DNA of 64,000 nt from Stropharia rugosoannulata (lineage: Eukaryota > Basidiomycota > Agaricomycetes > Agaricales > Strophariaceae). Position numbers and translations under genes: made by a program. How positions within the stretch are numbered: the stretch's first letter is position 1; every line of letters starts with the position of its first letter. Below, one piece after another: positions 12,687 to 23,060 of this stretch. The notes under the pieces were generated by a model. It saw nothing but the letters and a program-made list of their open reading frames with translations. It had not been told where the DNA came from and made no database searches. The stretch is taken from contig JANCIK010000008.1 of the NCBI GenBank assembly GCA_028532985.1, positions 1,054,001 through 1,118,000 on the forward strand, read 5' to 3'.

Positions 12687-13977
12687 TCATTTTCGGTCGC
12701 TCGACTACTGTTGACCGCAAAATCACTGTCCGCTACTACAAGTTGCGATTTTGATGAGTGGGCCGGTAGTTCGACTGAGTTGCAAGACTTATAGGAGTAG
12801 GAAACAGCAGCAAGATCCACATGATTGCGTAGACCCTTTTGTGTTTGGCAAACACCAGCAAGCCAAATACACAACCAGAGGCTGCCCGGCCCGATGGCAA
12901 TGGGCCTAAACCATTCAAGGTCGGAGGGAGGTGAACTCTATAGGATATACTATATATACATTCATTAATTATTTTACTAATGTGCCCTGCCCCCCGCTGC
13001 TCATCCACCATGCTTTGAAAGGTCAAGTTTGCAGCTTGCCGAGTCAGCCATGCTCGATCTCAGCTAACTTAGTACTACGGCGTCCTGGGGCATCCAAAGT
13101 TGGGTTCAAGATATAGTGACACTTCATGAGGAGAAGCGCGACATGGCTCAACATTTCCCAGCTCATCTTTCTTATGCCCTTGTTTAAGGGCGATAATGTT
13201 TGTGAGATTTGAAAAATGAAAAGCATAAGTAGATCTTGTAATGTACATATTTGGGAACACCTGGGCCTCTAGTACATCATCAGGTATTGGGCCATGCTGG
13301 CTGCGGCCTTCTTCGAGGTTTGCGATGATGGCTGAGGGGCCTGGAAAACATGCAACAGTGCGTGGGGTCGTAATACCGTGCACGGTATGCTTTATCAATG
13401 TCGACACCAGCATGTAGGCTAATTACAATAGCCTGTTTAAATCTCATCACGAAGCATGTCATTGCATGACACACCATCCTCCCCAAGTTTCATCACTCCT
13501 TGTGCATGCACGGAGGTGCCCCCTGCCCGCCTTGTGCTGTGCCTTTAATTGAAATGCCGCTTCCTGCAGTATGCTGCCAATGCCAGTCCTTGGGGCTGGT
13601 TCACGACTGGACCGCTCTCCTTATGCTTCTACTCCAGAGAGTGTCTGTCTGTTCCCTCACTAGCTCTATTCACTTCCAATTCCTGCTTTTGGTGCAGTAA
13701 GTACCACTGACATTTATAAATATATAGGCTAATACAGCTATTCAACTATGTGACAGGATATACTGTTTCTTTTTAAATTTATTCGAAGTAGAACTGAAAG
13801 AATTAAATGAGGAAGAAGAATAAGCAGCTTTATGAGGGGATATTATGAAGTCAGAAACTGTTCACGATTCATAATTATAATGTCAATATTCACCCCGTGC
13901 TCCGCGCGGGTCAACCACGTTAGCAGATGGGAAAAATACCCCGTGACGGCCCGACCATGTGCTACATCGCCGACCTT

Positions 13978-14279
13978 GGTCAGACCCATGCTTCGACCAT
14001 GTCCTGCACTTCCGTTCCGTTGTGTCAACCGGTAACCCCTGTGCATACCTTCACTGCGGCCCATACCTCTTCCGGCTACCAGTTACATGGCCCGCATCTC
14101 GTCCCCGCCCCCCGCCTTTCGTAAGTATGGCCCTTTGGGTCGCGTCTCCGTGAATATCGACTGCACCCTTCTCTCCTGTAGTGCCGCATCGTCGTCCCGT
14201 CCCCACCCTACCTAGTCGCCCACCCACTCCAACCACTGGCTTGGAAAACCAGGGTGGACTACTACTAGCCATTGACAAT
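13978..14279 (+). repeat. 300-bp direct repeat, second copy at the window end
   Basis: From GTCAGACCCATGCTTCGACC to GCCATTGACAATTA this segment recurs almost unchanged at about 63698-64000, same orientation. About a dozen substitutions are visible. No gene is supported in either copy. Just upstream, at 13926-13944, stands GGGAAAAATACCCCGTGAC, which is also found in the inverted repeat that brackets the MULE relic at 47.4-49.0 kb. Confidence 0.85.
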
Positions 14280-16745
14280 TACATGCACTTTCCCTCTCGT
14301 GGGCCTACAATACACGTCAACCGTTTGTCTTGTTCAGCACTGGCTTGGGCGCATCTGCCCTTCAAAGCTTCACTCCCTGCGAGAATGTCTGTGCAATGCT
14401 CGCGCCGCTCTGTAAATGGCCGGCTAATCGTCCTAATATTGGTCCCCGTGCCTATGCCTTCCTATGCCAAACGGCTGAATGTCCGAACATCCTAACATCC
14501 ATCACGCCGGCTCGCATGCGACGCCCTGCCACGTATATGCCATGGAAGCCCTACTATATGCGTGGATGTCCCGTTTCTGGGGCCTTCGCGCCTCGTGTAT
14601 CAGCGCATTCCTCAATGGCCCACCGCGTCTGCATCCGCGTCTCATTGCCCCGCCTGCACAACTGTCCTATTCCGCAAACTGTCGAGCCATCCTATTTTAT
14701 CCTAATACATTCCTTTCCTCTACATCCTCCCAATGCCGACCCCCTACTGACCAATTCAAGCCCTTCTTTCCTCCACTGCAGTCCTTCGCGCCGGCTATGC
14801 TCCCTGTCGCCCATCATTCGTTTCTCGCATGTATATCCATCATCCATCACAGCTGGGCTGGGCAATAATTATTCAGTCCCGGAAATCATCCGATGAGCCA
14901 GTGCGCATATAATGAAAGTTGGATGTTGAATGTTGAACCCGCACACATCCCACACCGTATTTTACACCCATACACACCTCCAACTCGCCTGTGTTCCCGC
15001 CTCGACTGAATATCGCGCTCCCGTTCACGCTATCATTGACCAGAAATGCACATATATTCCTTTGCTCCACTCCATGCCTCTCACTGCTCCCCGCGGTGTC
15101 ATCCACGCTGTCCACCATCCCTTGTTCCCTGTCCCTCACAAGCATTTAATATCCCATCTGGTCACTTTCTCCTGTGCCGCCCCTCTTTCCTTTGCCCTGG
15201 CCCCCACGATTTAAAATCTCGTCCATGATTAATCTTGCTCACCTAAGCCTCTGGAGCCAGCCAGCAGAGTCGATTCGCGCATTGAGAGAGCCTGGTTATG
15301 CGTGGAGAAGAGGCCTGGAAGTAACTACAGACGTTGTGGGAGTCATGCGCCCCTTCTTGCTTCATGGCTTGTGGTCCACCACTGCTCACGATTCCACGTG
15401 CAGTATGAGTTGAAACTCGTACCTCGCTCTGTTTGCCTCACATTGCCGGGCTGCATATGCATTCTGCTACAACACTTCATTGCCTTCTAGCTGCGTCGTC
15501 CCCTTCTCATTTACGGGTCATGATGCCTCTGTGGTCCTCTTTACCACTGCCTATTGTGTTGGCTCTTGCCGTCTAGCTTCCCTATCACGATTTCATGTTC
15601 TATTGTCGACCCGGGTCGCTCAGTCCGTGCGTTTTTGACAGACTCCTCCAGTGCGCAGCGACCTCGGAAGCGCAGTGCCCAACGCAAGTTGGAATTAGGA
15701 TGCCTAATGTTGTCACTCTCAGACATTCCTTACTACGGGCATGCTTCGTTCTGGTCTTGGTGTGCAAGCCACAGGTCAGTGGAATGAAGGCAGACGCCGT
15801 GGTACCTTAGTTATTGGGTATGGCTGAGGCGCGATGTGCAGTATGTATTGAGGACTGGGTGGTGAGTGCGGGTCGATGAGAGTTAAGTGTACGAATGGCG
15901 GTCGGGCACGGAGGTCCTTCATGTCTATGAGTGTCTGTGATGGGTTGTTACATATAATTAAAATGGGTAGTGCGGGAGGGATATTACCTTAATGTTCCTG
16001 AAACTGACTTAGATAAACAATATCCCTGCCCGCATGCGGGCCCCATCGCGCAGGCTAAGGGAACCTCTAGCACTGTTCTCAGCGTCATTATTTTATGTCC
16101 TCGAAGACTGACCTCATAAATCTATGTATGCACACATCTATTCAGTGCGCATGTGTCATCGTCCAAACATATGTATGTCAGCTGCATCTACATTGGTGAA
16201 ATGTAGTTCTGGGCCTAGATAACCTCCTAGTCTCTTTCTTTTGTATCAAAATATTCTGATGCCTCTACTCCACCATGATCATCTGTTAAATTCCCTCCTC
16301 TAAATTTGTTTCGTCGCCTCTGGGTCAGCTTGTGTAGTCTCCTTGCACAGTGGGATAATCGCTATAGAAGTATCAAGGTACTCAAATGGGTTGGGACTGT
16401 ACATGTATCACTTGAAAAGACTACGAGCCTGTTAATTCTCCTCGTTCGTAAGCTCCAATTTCTATGTCGCGGCACTGAAGTCACTCGGACATGTCCACGA
16501 ACCCAACTTGTAGTTTAAAGTTAGAAGCTGGAACTCTATTTCGTCTGTGTGTCTTTCCATCCCTGCTTCTGGTATATGCGTCATGCAGTTCATTGTCAGT
16601 TCAACGTTCAAGGCTCAAGTGCTCAACCATTATGATGTTGTATTTGTTGACCCATTGAAATCGAAACAGTGTATATATTGAATGAACGGTAGAACTCGCC
16701 CTACTGAGCTCAAGCTCACGTCCACTAAGGTACAGTGTCATTATT

Positions 16746-17212
16746 TTAACATATCATCACTTTAATTTCAATGTGAATTCTAGACGAGTCTCTGTACTTC
16801 CCCAACAGCTCCTCCACTGCTGCCATGTCCTGCCTACTAACAAGAACGTCAGTCACATATAGTGACTTCCATGCAGCCAGTCCCGGAGACGGATTAATCT
16901 GGCGCACAATGAAGGCTTTGAGGGTGACAATCCGTGGAATTAGAATAGGCTGATATTGGTGGAGGATTCTCTCTAGATTCGGACATACCACGTCCCCACA
17001 TCGTCCGTATCCACGAATCGCGTGAACAGACTGTTGTATGCCATTTGCTCTTCTATTCCTTCGCCCATAAGCGTCGGGAGCTCCTCGATCTCATGGAGTT
17101 GTGGGCAGCACCGCAGTGCGTCGATAAAGAGTTCAGCAGATATATCAGTGTTGATTCTCAAACTTATCAAGCTTGGTGAGCACTTGAAGAAATTTACCAG
17201 GCTGGGGTACAT
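16746..17212 (-). pseudogene. F-box protein gene remnant (C-terminal third)
   Basis: Two minus-strand frames together spell only the C-terminal part of the local F-box family. From 17212 it reads YPSLVNFFKCSPSLISL, then IDALRCCPQLHEI and FTRFVDTDDVG. After a frame shift near 16990 it continues as VCPNLERILHQYQPI, then GLAAWKSL and MAAVEELLGKY, ending at 16746. These correspond to the segment ending ICPKLE... and VEELL in the intact paralogues. The N-terminal two thirds, including the F-box, are absent; sequence beyond 17212 is unrelated. I read this as a 5'-truncated and frameshifted pseudogene at the edge of the inverted-repeat arm. Confidence 0.8.
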
Positions 17213-18027
17213 GCGGCCCGCCTCAAAGTCAATCCATTTATGCCGTCTCTCCTTGTCCTGCCGCGGTGTCCCCCACGATGCTTGGTCATGTGCATATCGT
17301 GTACCACTTACCGTCAGATTGGAGAGTTGCTGGCCAGGAAAACAGGGTAGCTTGGTCCTCTCGATTCGGAGTGAGTCCTGCGTTGGAGGTCTTCTTGTAC
17401 CCGCGCAACCGTCAGACGACCGATCACTTTCATTTCACGTAGATCAGCTTGACCGATAATGCGGCGTCGCAGTAGCTATGATTAAAGGGGCGCGACCCCT
17501 ACCAAATTTGCGTGCGGATTAATTACTGTAAATGAGTTTTATCTCTTAATAAATATGTATACGTTTCTTCTGGCAGACCATTTTATGCTGCTGCGACGAC
17601 CCTACAACAGCTTGAACTCGGAGACGTGAATCATTCAGGCATATCGCCGTTGGGCTAGACGGCTAGCGACTCCTGTTCAGTACTTATAAATAGGAATGCT
17701 TATACATGGGGTATAAGCCGACCCAAGCCGTCGGCTGCGTGATGCGAATGCTGTGCAAAGGTGTGCTTGGTTGCAGCTCACTCCCCCTCTCCTCTTAGTT
17801 GTCTCATTTGGTCCTTACGCCTGCCCTCTTCATCGTCGTTCTGACTCTGTCCATACAGTGCTGTTGTTGCACTACCTGAGATAGTGAGTCTCTTGCCACT
17901 GATTTCCAATGCTTGATCCGAAATCAGTCTACATCGTTGATTCGGACAATTCAAATTCATCGTCCTTTCAATATCACGCTTTGTTATCTTTCTGCCGTCT
18001 TAGTTGGTGAAGACATAACTGCATATA
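17213..18027. other. Intergenic region upstream of an F-box gene
   Basis: No gene recognised. It holds the promoter of the F-box gene at 18028. The last 20 bp before the ATG read as an A/T-rich leader. Confidence 0.35.
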
Positions 18028-19746
18028 ATGCCGGTGGACATTCTCAGCTCCTTTCCCCTTGATTTGATTCGTACGAATAGGGCACCTAACGAAACCGAGC
18101 TCGCATCTGCGAGGGCGATGCTGCCGTACTTCGAGGTTGAAATTTCCGAGATTTCTGCACAAATTAAGGAGGCGGAGGCGCGACTTCGCAAGCTTGACTC
18201 AGCAAGGAGAATGTTACAGAGGAAAGAAGCCAGGCTCAAATGTGTTGTGGCCCCAATACGCCGTGTACCCCAAGATGTGATATGCCTCATCTTCGACTAC
18301 TGTCTTCGTGAATGTTATATTCTGGAAAATAATCTAGAAGGATTCTGGCCATATGACATATTCAATCCACATGGTTTTAGTGATTTGTCGCCATCCCTGT
18401 CTGCAAGAAGGTTGCCCTTACTCCTCACTCATGTGTCAAGCGCGTTTCGGAAAATTGTACTGGCCATGCCTACGCTATGGAAAATGGTTGAATTCAGGAT
18501 TCAATCACCTAGCCTGTCGACATGGGCCCTTCGTGACTCCGATAATTACAAACATGTGTGCATCTCTCAAAGGAATCAGATATCTGGCATGAAAGAATGG
18601 CTTCGCCATTCCGGATCCTTACCACTAAACCTTGAAGTCTACTTCTCCAATCCCCCATACGATACTTATGAAGAATTACAAGACTTGTACAATGGTATGA
18701 TCAACATTGTTATGTCATGCCATACGCGGTGGAGAGATATCAGGTTTTCTTTCGATCAAGATCCCCCAGCGCAGATGATAACAGGATTGCTGGCTCTTAC
18801 TTCAGAGGATCTCCCGTCCCTTCGCACATTAAGGTTCCACTCCTACAGATTCGGTAGGAATTATCTCAAATTCATGCCAATGTTTGCCTGTCCTAGCTTG
18901 AAGACTTTAACCGGTGTTTTGCTGGACGATTTACACATCCACAAAAACTTACTCCGTTCGTCCTTCTCCAACCTAACTCTCCTCGATGCACGCATTGGGA
19001 CCCGCTCTCTCATCATTGGAACAACACTCTGCCAATGCACTTCTCTCATCGAACTTCGCCTGTTTATTACCGGAAACAATGACGACATTACTGTTCCACA
19101 ATTTGTGATAGAGCTGCCGTGTTTGCAGGAACTCTATGTAATCGACGACCTATCAGAGCCCGAAGATGAACAATACTCAATGAAAACTATCAAATATATC
19201 AGCGCTCCGAAGTTAAACAAATTCTACTATAAAAAACAATGGTCAAAAATTACCATGCTCCCTGACATTTTCAAGCGCTCCCACAACATGACAACACTTG
19301 GACTTGCCTGTAATATATCTTGTGATCTCTTCATTGAAATCCTTCGGTACTGTCCACAAATCACATGTCTGGATGGCTTGCCAAATCTCACACATAGTGG
19401 CCCGGATTGGGGAGTGGCTTATGACAGGTTCCTCATCCGATTGGTGGACGCCGACGACGCAGGGGACATAATTTGCCCAAAGTTAGAGCGCATGAATGGA
19501 GGATATCATCCCATTCCGATCATAAATGTCAACACTCTTGATGCCATTGTCACACGAAAGAGCATGGACTCTTCTGCGAACATGGCTCCATGGAGAATGC
19601 TGCGTGCCAAGATCACATGCATGCAGAAAGATGAGATGATGGTGCAAAAGCTACTGAGGAAGTGTAACCAGAACATATTTTTCCTGATACTTTGTGGCAC
19701 TTATGACACAATAGATGACTATGTACCTATACCATTTCCTGCATGA
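18028..19746 (+). CDS. F-box domain protein, intact
   Basis: Single-exon gene of 572 aa, the longest of the four family members in this window. Residues 1-20 give the family start (MPVDILSSFPLDLI, TNRAP). Residues about 26-72 form a charged probable coiled coil (EISEISAQIKEAEARLRKL). Residues about 76-135 are the F-box-like part (APIRRVPQDVICLIFDYC), with a roughly 20-residue insert relative to the gene at 3727 before LLLTHVSSAFRKIV. Leucine-rich segments follow (MSCHTRWRDIRFSF, FACPSLKTLTG, CTSLIELRLF, ILRYCPQITCL). Probable SCF-type ubiquitin ligase adaptor, by family. It lies alone in the spacer between the two large inverted arms, next to the truncated paralogue at 16746-17212. Confidence 0.85.
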   Translation: MPVDILSSFPLDLIRTNRAPNETELASARAMLPYFEVEISEISAQIKEAEARLRKLDSARRMLQRKEARLKCVVAPIRRVPQDVICLIFDYCLRECYILENNLEGFWPYDIFNPHGFSDLSPSLSARRLPLLLTHVSSAFRKIVLAMPTLWKMVEFRIQSPSLSTWALRDSDNYKHVCISQRNQISGMKEWLRHSGSLPLNLEVYFSNPPYDTYEELQDLYNGMINIVMSCHTRWRDIRFSFDQDPPAQMITGLLALTSEDLPSLRTLRFHSYRFGRNYLKFMPMFACPSLKTLTGVLLDDLHIHKNLLRSSFSNLTLLDARIGTRSLIIGTTLCQCTSLIELRLFITGNNDDITVPQFVIELPCLQELYVIDDLSEPEDEQYSMKTIKYISAPKLNKFYYKKQWSKITMLPDIFKRSHNMTTLGLACNISCDLFIEILRYCPQITCLDGLPNLTHSGPDWGVAYDRFLIRLVDADDAGDIICPKLERMNGGYHPIPIINVNTLDAIVTRKSMDSSANMAPWRMLRAKITCMQKDEMMVQKLLRKCNQNIFFLILCGTYDTIDDYVPIPFPA

Positions 19747-20599
19747 CACAATAGACAGAGTTACGCCGCAGAAATTGAAGAAAATTGCTGGGACAGCAAG
19801 CATATCAATGGTGATCTATTCCTAGCTCTTGAGCTTGAAAGACTGAACTCGCGTCTGCAGCGCGCACCGCTTCCCGCGGGCCACCTATTCTCGCCGCGGT
19901 CACCCGCGGCCGTTCACCATTCCGCGTCTCACGTCTCTCGTATGTATATCCCGTCTGCTCGCGTTCAGGAGTAGCTACTTCTTCTTGAACATGCACCGCG
20001 AGGAGCGCTATATGGAACCTGCAAGTCACGTTACCATGCCATCCGGAGATAGCCCAAATTGTGGCTTTGCTGCCAGCAATTTGGATAACTAGATCAGTGT
20101 GATGAGATTTACAGGCTCGCGCTCTTTTCAAGTGGTACATGTACAGCACCAAACCGTTTGAGGACCTTGATTCTTCTATAGCAATTATATCACCAATCGA
20201 GGAGGCTAGACAGGAAAATATTTTTAACCTGATGGCAATGACCCAAAGGACGTCCAATCAAAGTTAGACGAAGATGATGTATTAGATGATGGGAGAATGG
20301 GGATTCACGACAAAGGCTGTTAAGGCCCAGAATAACATTTCATTAATGTATCAACAGTTATATGTCGAAATCGATGAGAATAATATCACAGATTGTTCTC
20401 GTTCGAATGTATTTAACTAAATCAAAGGTATTCAAATTGGTCCATTAGCTTTCAAATCCTCGTCCTGGTAGCTCATGTCGTATATAACCTCAGATTCTCG
20501 TACTGGCGACTCGCTACTGAGTATACATATATACTTAACCACCGTTGTCGACTCTCAGTCTATAGTGTTAGCAAGCGAGCTACTACATATCTCACCAAA
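19747..20599. repeat. Non-coding, with a diverged repeat segment
   Basis: No gene recognised. The part at about 20090-20260 (TTTTCAAGTGGTACATGTAC, GACCTTGATTCTTCTATAGC) is a diverged copy of 26025-26130 and, inverted, of 16330-16440, so it is a third copy of the same repeat end. Confidence 0.5.
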
Positions 20600-21720
20600 T
20601 GAAAGCAAGCACCAATATCGTCTCTGATCACCATCCCCTGCCCCGCTGCGTAGCCCGCCTCTTCACCTGGGGCGTGGCGTACTCAATGGGCACATGGGGC
20701 ACGGGGCAGCGCGTTGTTAGAGGTGGTGGGGCGAGAGCGAGGGCGAGGGCGCAGGGTGCATGGGACATTCCCATAGACGATGGACCGGTGGAATTATGGA
20801 CGGATCGTTCCATACTCCCTTGTGTACATGCATGAGCGAGTGCGCAGGCCGGTGGGGTGCAAGAGCGAGCAGGTTGGATGAATGCAAGAGCGAGCGAGGA
20901 TGCAGGGCGGGGGGACTGCAAGGACTGCAGGGCAGATGAGGGGTCAAGCATGATATTGTGACATTCCGAGACGGGTCCAGGGCTAACCCACCCAGCTCCA
21001 ATCAGCGCAGAGCCAGCAGGCGCGGCGGGGCGTGAGTAGAAGCGGAGGAGTGCATTTGGGCATAGGAGAGGAATGTACCCGCACGACAGACCAGTGGAGT
21101 TACGGAAGGACTGCTCCATGACGTCGATACGCCCTCCGGTAAGCTCCCTCTTCTGAATGCGGGTGTAAGCTGATGGGGATAGGCGTGAGCTGGTACAGAG
21201 ACGGGCGAGGGAAACAGGTAGCCGCCGGCGACATCAAGGGAGAGGGGAAGGGAGTGACGGGAGGTGAGAGGTTTTCAGCCAGCGGGGCGACTTCCTGTCT
21301 CAGGGACAGGACGGCGGGACTGAGGGAATGAAAGACTGCGTGCGGAGGTGGGCGAAAAGACGATGGATAGACAGCGGTGCGGACAACGACTGTCGTACAG
21401 GGATAATTAACAGATCAGAACGTGTAGTGTGTAGCTCGGGGGTGGGGTTGCTTCACTCGTGCGTGGAAACAAACGGGCCGCAGGGGCCGAGGCTGTATTC
21501 AGGACTAACTCTCACTAGCTGAGCTGCTTTGTACGGAGCAGGGAAGGGAGGGGCATACGCTGTAGGCCTGGGGCGTGAGGTGTGGGTACAGGCGAGGGCG
21601 AGGGCGAGAAACGTCGACTGTGGTGCATGATGTTTGTGACCGGTGTGAGGTGCGAAGTTGGGTTGGACTGGTCTGAAAAGCCTGTCTCTATAGTTCACAA
21701 TGTGCGAAGGCAACGTGTGT
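20600..21720 (-). repeat. Purine-rich dispersed repeat module
   Basis: G/A-rich plus strand (the opposite skew of 10.4-12.1 kb), with no supported gene. The stretch 21130-21500 shares text in the same orientation with 47000-47330, for example ACGACTGTCGTACAGG, CAGATCAGAACGTGT/CGGATCAGAACGTGT and GGGCCGCAGGGGCCGAG/GGGGCGCAGGGGCCGAG. GAGGGC microsatellite runs occur at about 20735 and 21595. Confidence 0.6.
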
Positions 21721-22654
21721 ACAACGATAGCACGTTGAAAAGGTTTTACTTGTTTTATAACAAGGAGCTTCCAGTGTACAAGGTTTAAACAACGGTTTCC
21801 GATGCGAACTGGTATGATGTGTGTAGGTAGAATTTAACCCTGAAGGAAGCTGGGGAAGTACAGAGATATTCTACTCCTTAAATACCCGTCTGGTTGCCAT
21901 GCCCAGATCGTTCCATATACATCCACGAAGATCTGACCGCCCGTGCTGTCTTTATCTCGTCGGAAACCATGCTGCACTACAGCATGCTTCATATCTTGGC
22001 CTCAAATTTCCTTATCTTCGGAAACCAAGCCCAAGCACAAGAAATCTTCCTGTGGCCGGATCATCTCCATGTTCACCCCTAAACATACATCTCCTCCAAC
22101 CCTCTCTCCACACCTATGTCCCTTGTGTTTGTGTCGAGATTCTTCTGCTCTCTGCTACCACATGCCTGCATGTCGTCGGAAACCCTTGCATATCGTCGGA
22201 ATCCGTCACCATTTTTGTCCCAGGTTGTATGTATGAGTATTTCCATGTGATTGACTTCCTTGTGGGTCCATAGTTACATCAGATTGTTAATATTGATCTG
22301 ATGTTGTCGGCATCAGAAGTCCAATATTGCTCTGATGCTGTTGTCTTTCTTGATCTGCCATTGAGTTGTAATAACATCTTGAGTCTTCCTTGTGCTTGTC
22401 TTCTTGTTTCATCATGTACATATTTCATATCTTCGAATAAACTTGCATCTTCATATCTCAGTCTTCATATTTCGTGCTTCTTCTTGTTCTTTCAGTTTCC
22501 GATAGTAGTTTCCGATCGTTATGGCGGATATGTCGCTTCTTGTGTATCTATGTTGTAAACCTTATGGTTATTCTTGTTTTCACGAGGGGCCAGCCCCAGC
22601 CCCTCACACCGGTGAGCCTAGATACACGCCGTATTCTGCTGCTTCTAAATCCGG
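21721..22654. other. Gene-poor stretch, nothing recognised
   Basis: T/C-rich DNA with several small overlapping frames. The word TCGTCGGAA occurs several times (about 21958, 22175 and 22194), suggesting degenerate simple repetition. No domain or splice-supported gene was found. Confidence 0.3.
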
Positions 22655-23060
22655 GCGTGAGGTGATGCAAGGACGGGTATGAGCGGGGGAGACAGGTGTC
22701 CGCCGGTGAGACCAAATGAGAGGGGAAGAGAGTGATGGGAGACCGCGGGACCGAGGTGAGTTGCAGTCATAGCGGTTCATGTGAATCGAGACGTTTTCAA
22801 GCCCAGAAATCGTTCTGTCTATTTAGCTAGCCACGCAGCGCAGACTCAAGGGTGCGGAGGGCGGCTGGGAAACGGCAGGGCGGACTGTACGATGCAGAGT
22901 CACATAGCGCTCGGGAGCAGAGTTGCTTCATACAGGCGTGGAAACAAACGGGGGAAGGACACAGGGGAGTCGAGACCGAGGGGAGAAAAGGGACCAAGGG
23001 GAGTGGACTGGCTGAGTGCAGAGAGTGACATCACGAAAAAGACTTTTGATCGGAGGGCAC
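22655..23060 (-). repeat. Purine-rich repeat, inverted copy of 10430-10850
   Basis: Contains CAGGCGTGGAAACAAACGGG, GGGACCAAGGGGAGTGGAC and CACAGGGGAGTCGAGACCGAG, which appear reverse-complemented at 10430-10700. No gene supported. Confidence 0.65.

Larger units (their letters stand above)
12110..16545 (+). repeat. Left arm of a large imperfect inverted repeat
   Basis: Blocks at 12110-12510 and 14215-16545 match, in reverse complement and in order, 29463-29840 and 25890-29463. Anchors that can be read on both sides include TGGCTTGGGCGCATCTGCCC, CCATGGAAGCCCTACTATAT, CCTCTGGAGCCAGCCAGCAG, GAACTCTATTT and GGTACTCAAATGGGTTGGG (small changes). The left arm has an extra block, about 12511-14215, absent from the right arm. 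No open frame is conserved between the arms, so neither copy appears to code. Confidence 0.75.

Noticed and set aside
10833..12714. Long plus-strand frames (up to 245 codons)
   Set aside because: Low stop density in pyrimidine-rich repeats; the inverted copies do not preserve the frames.
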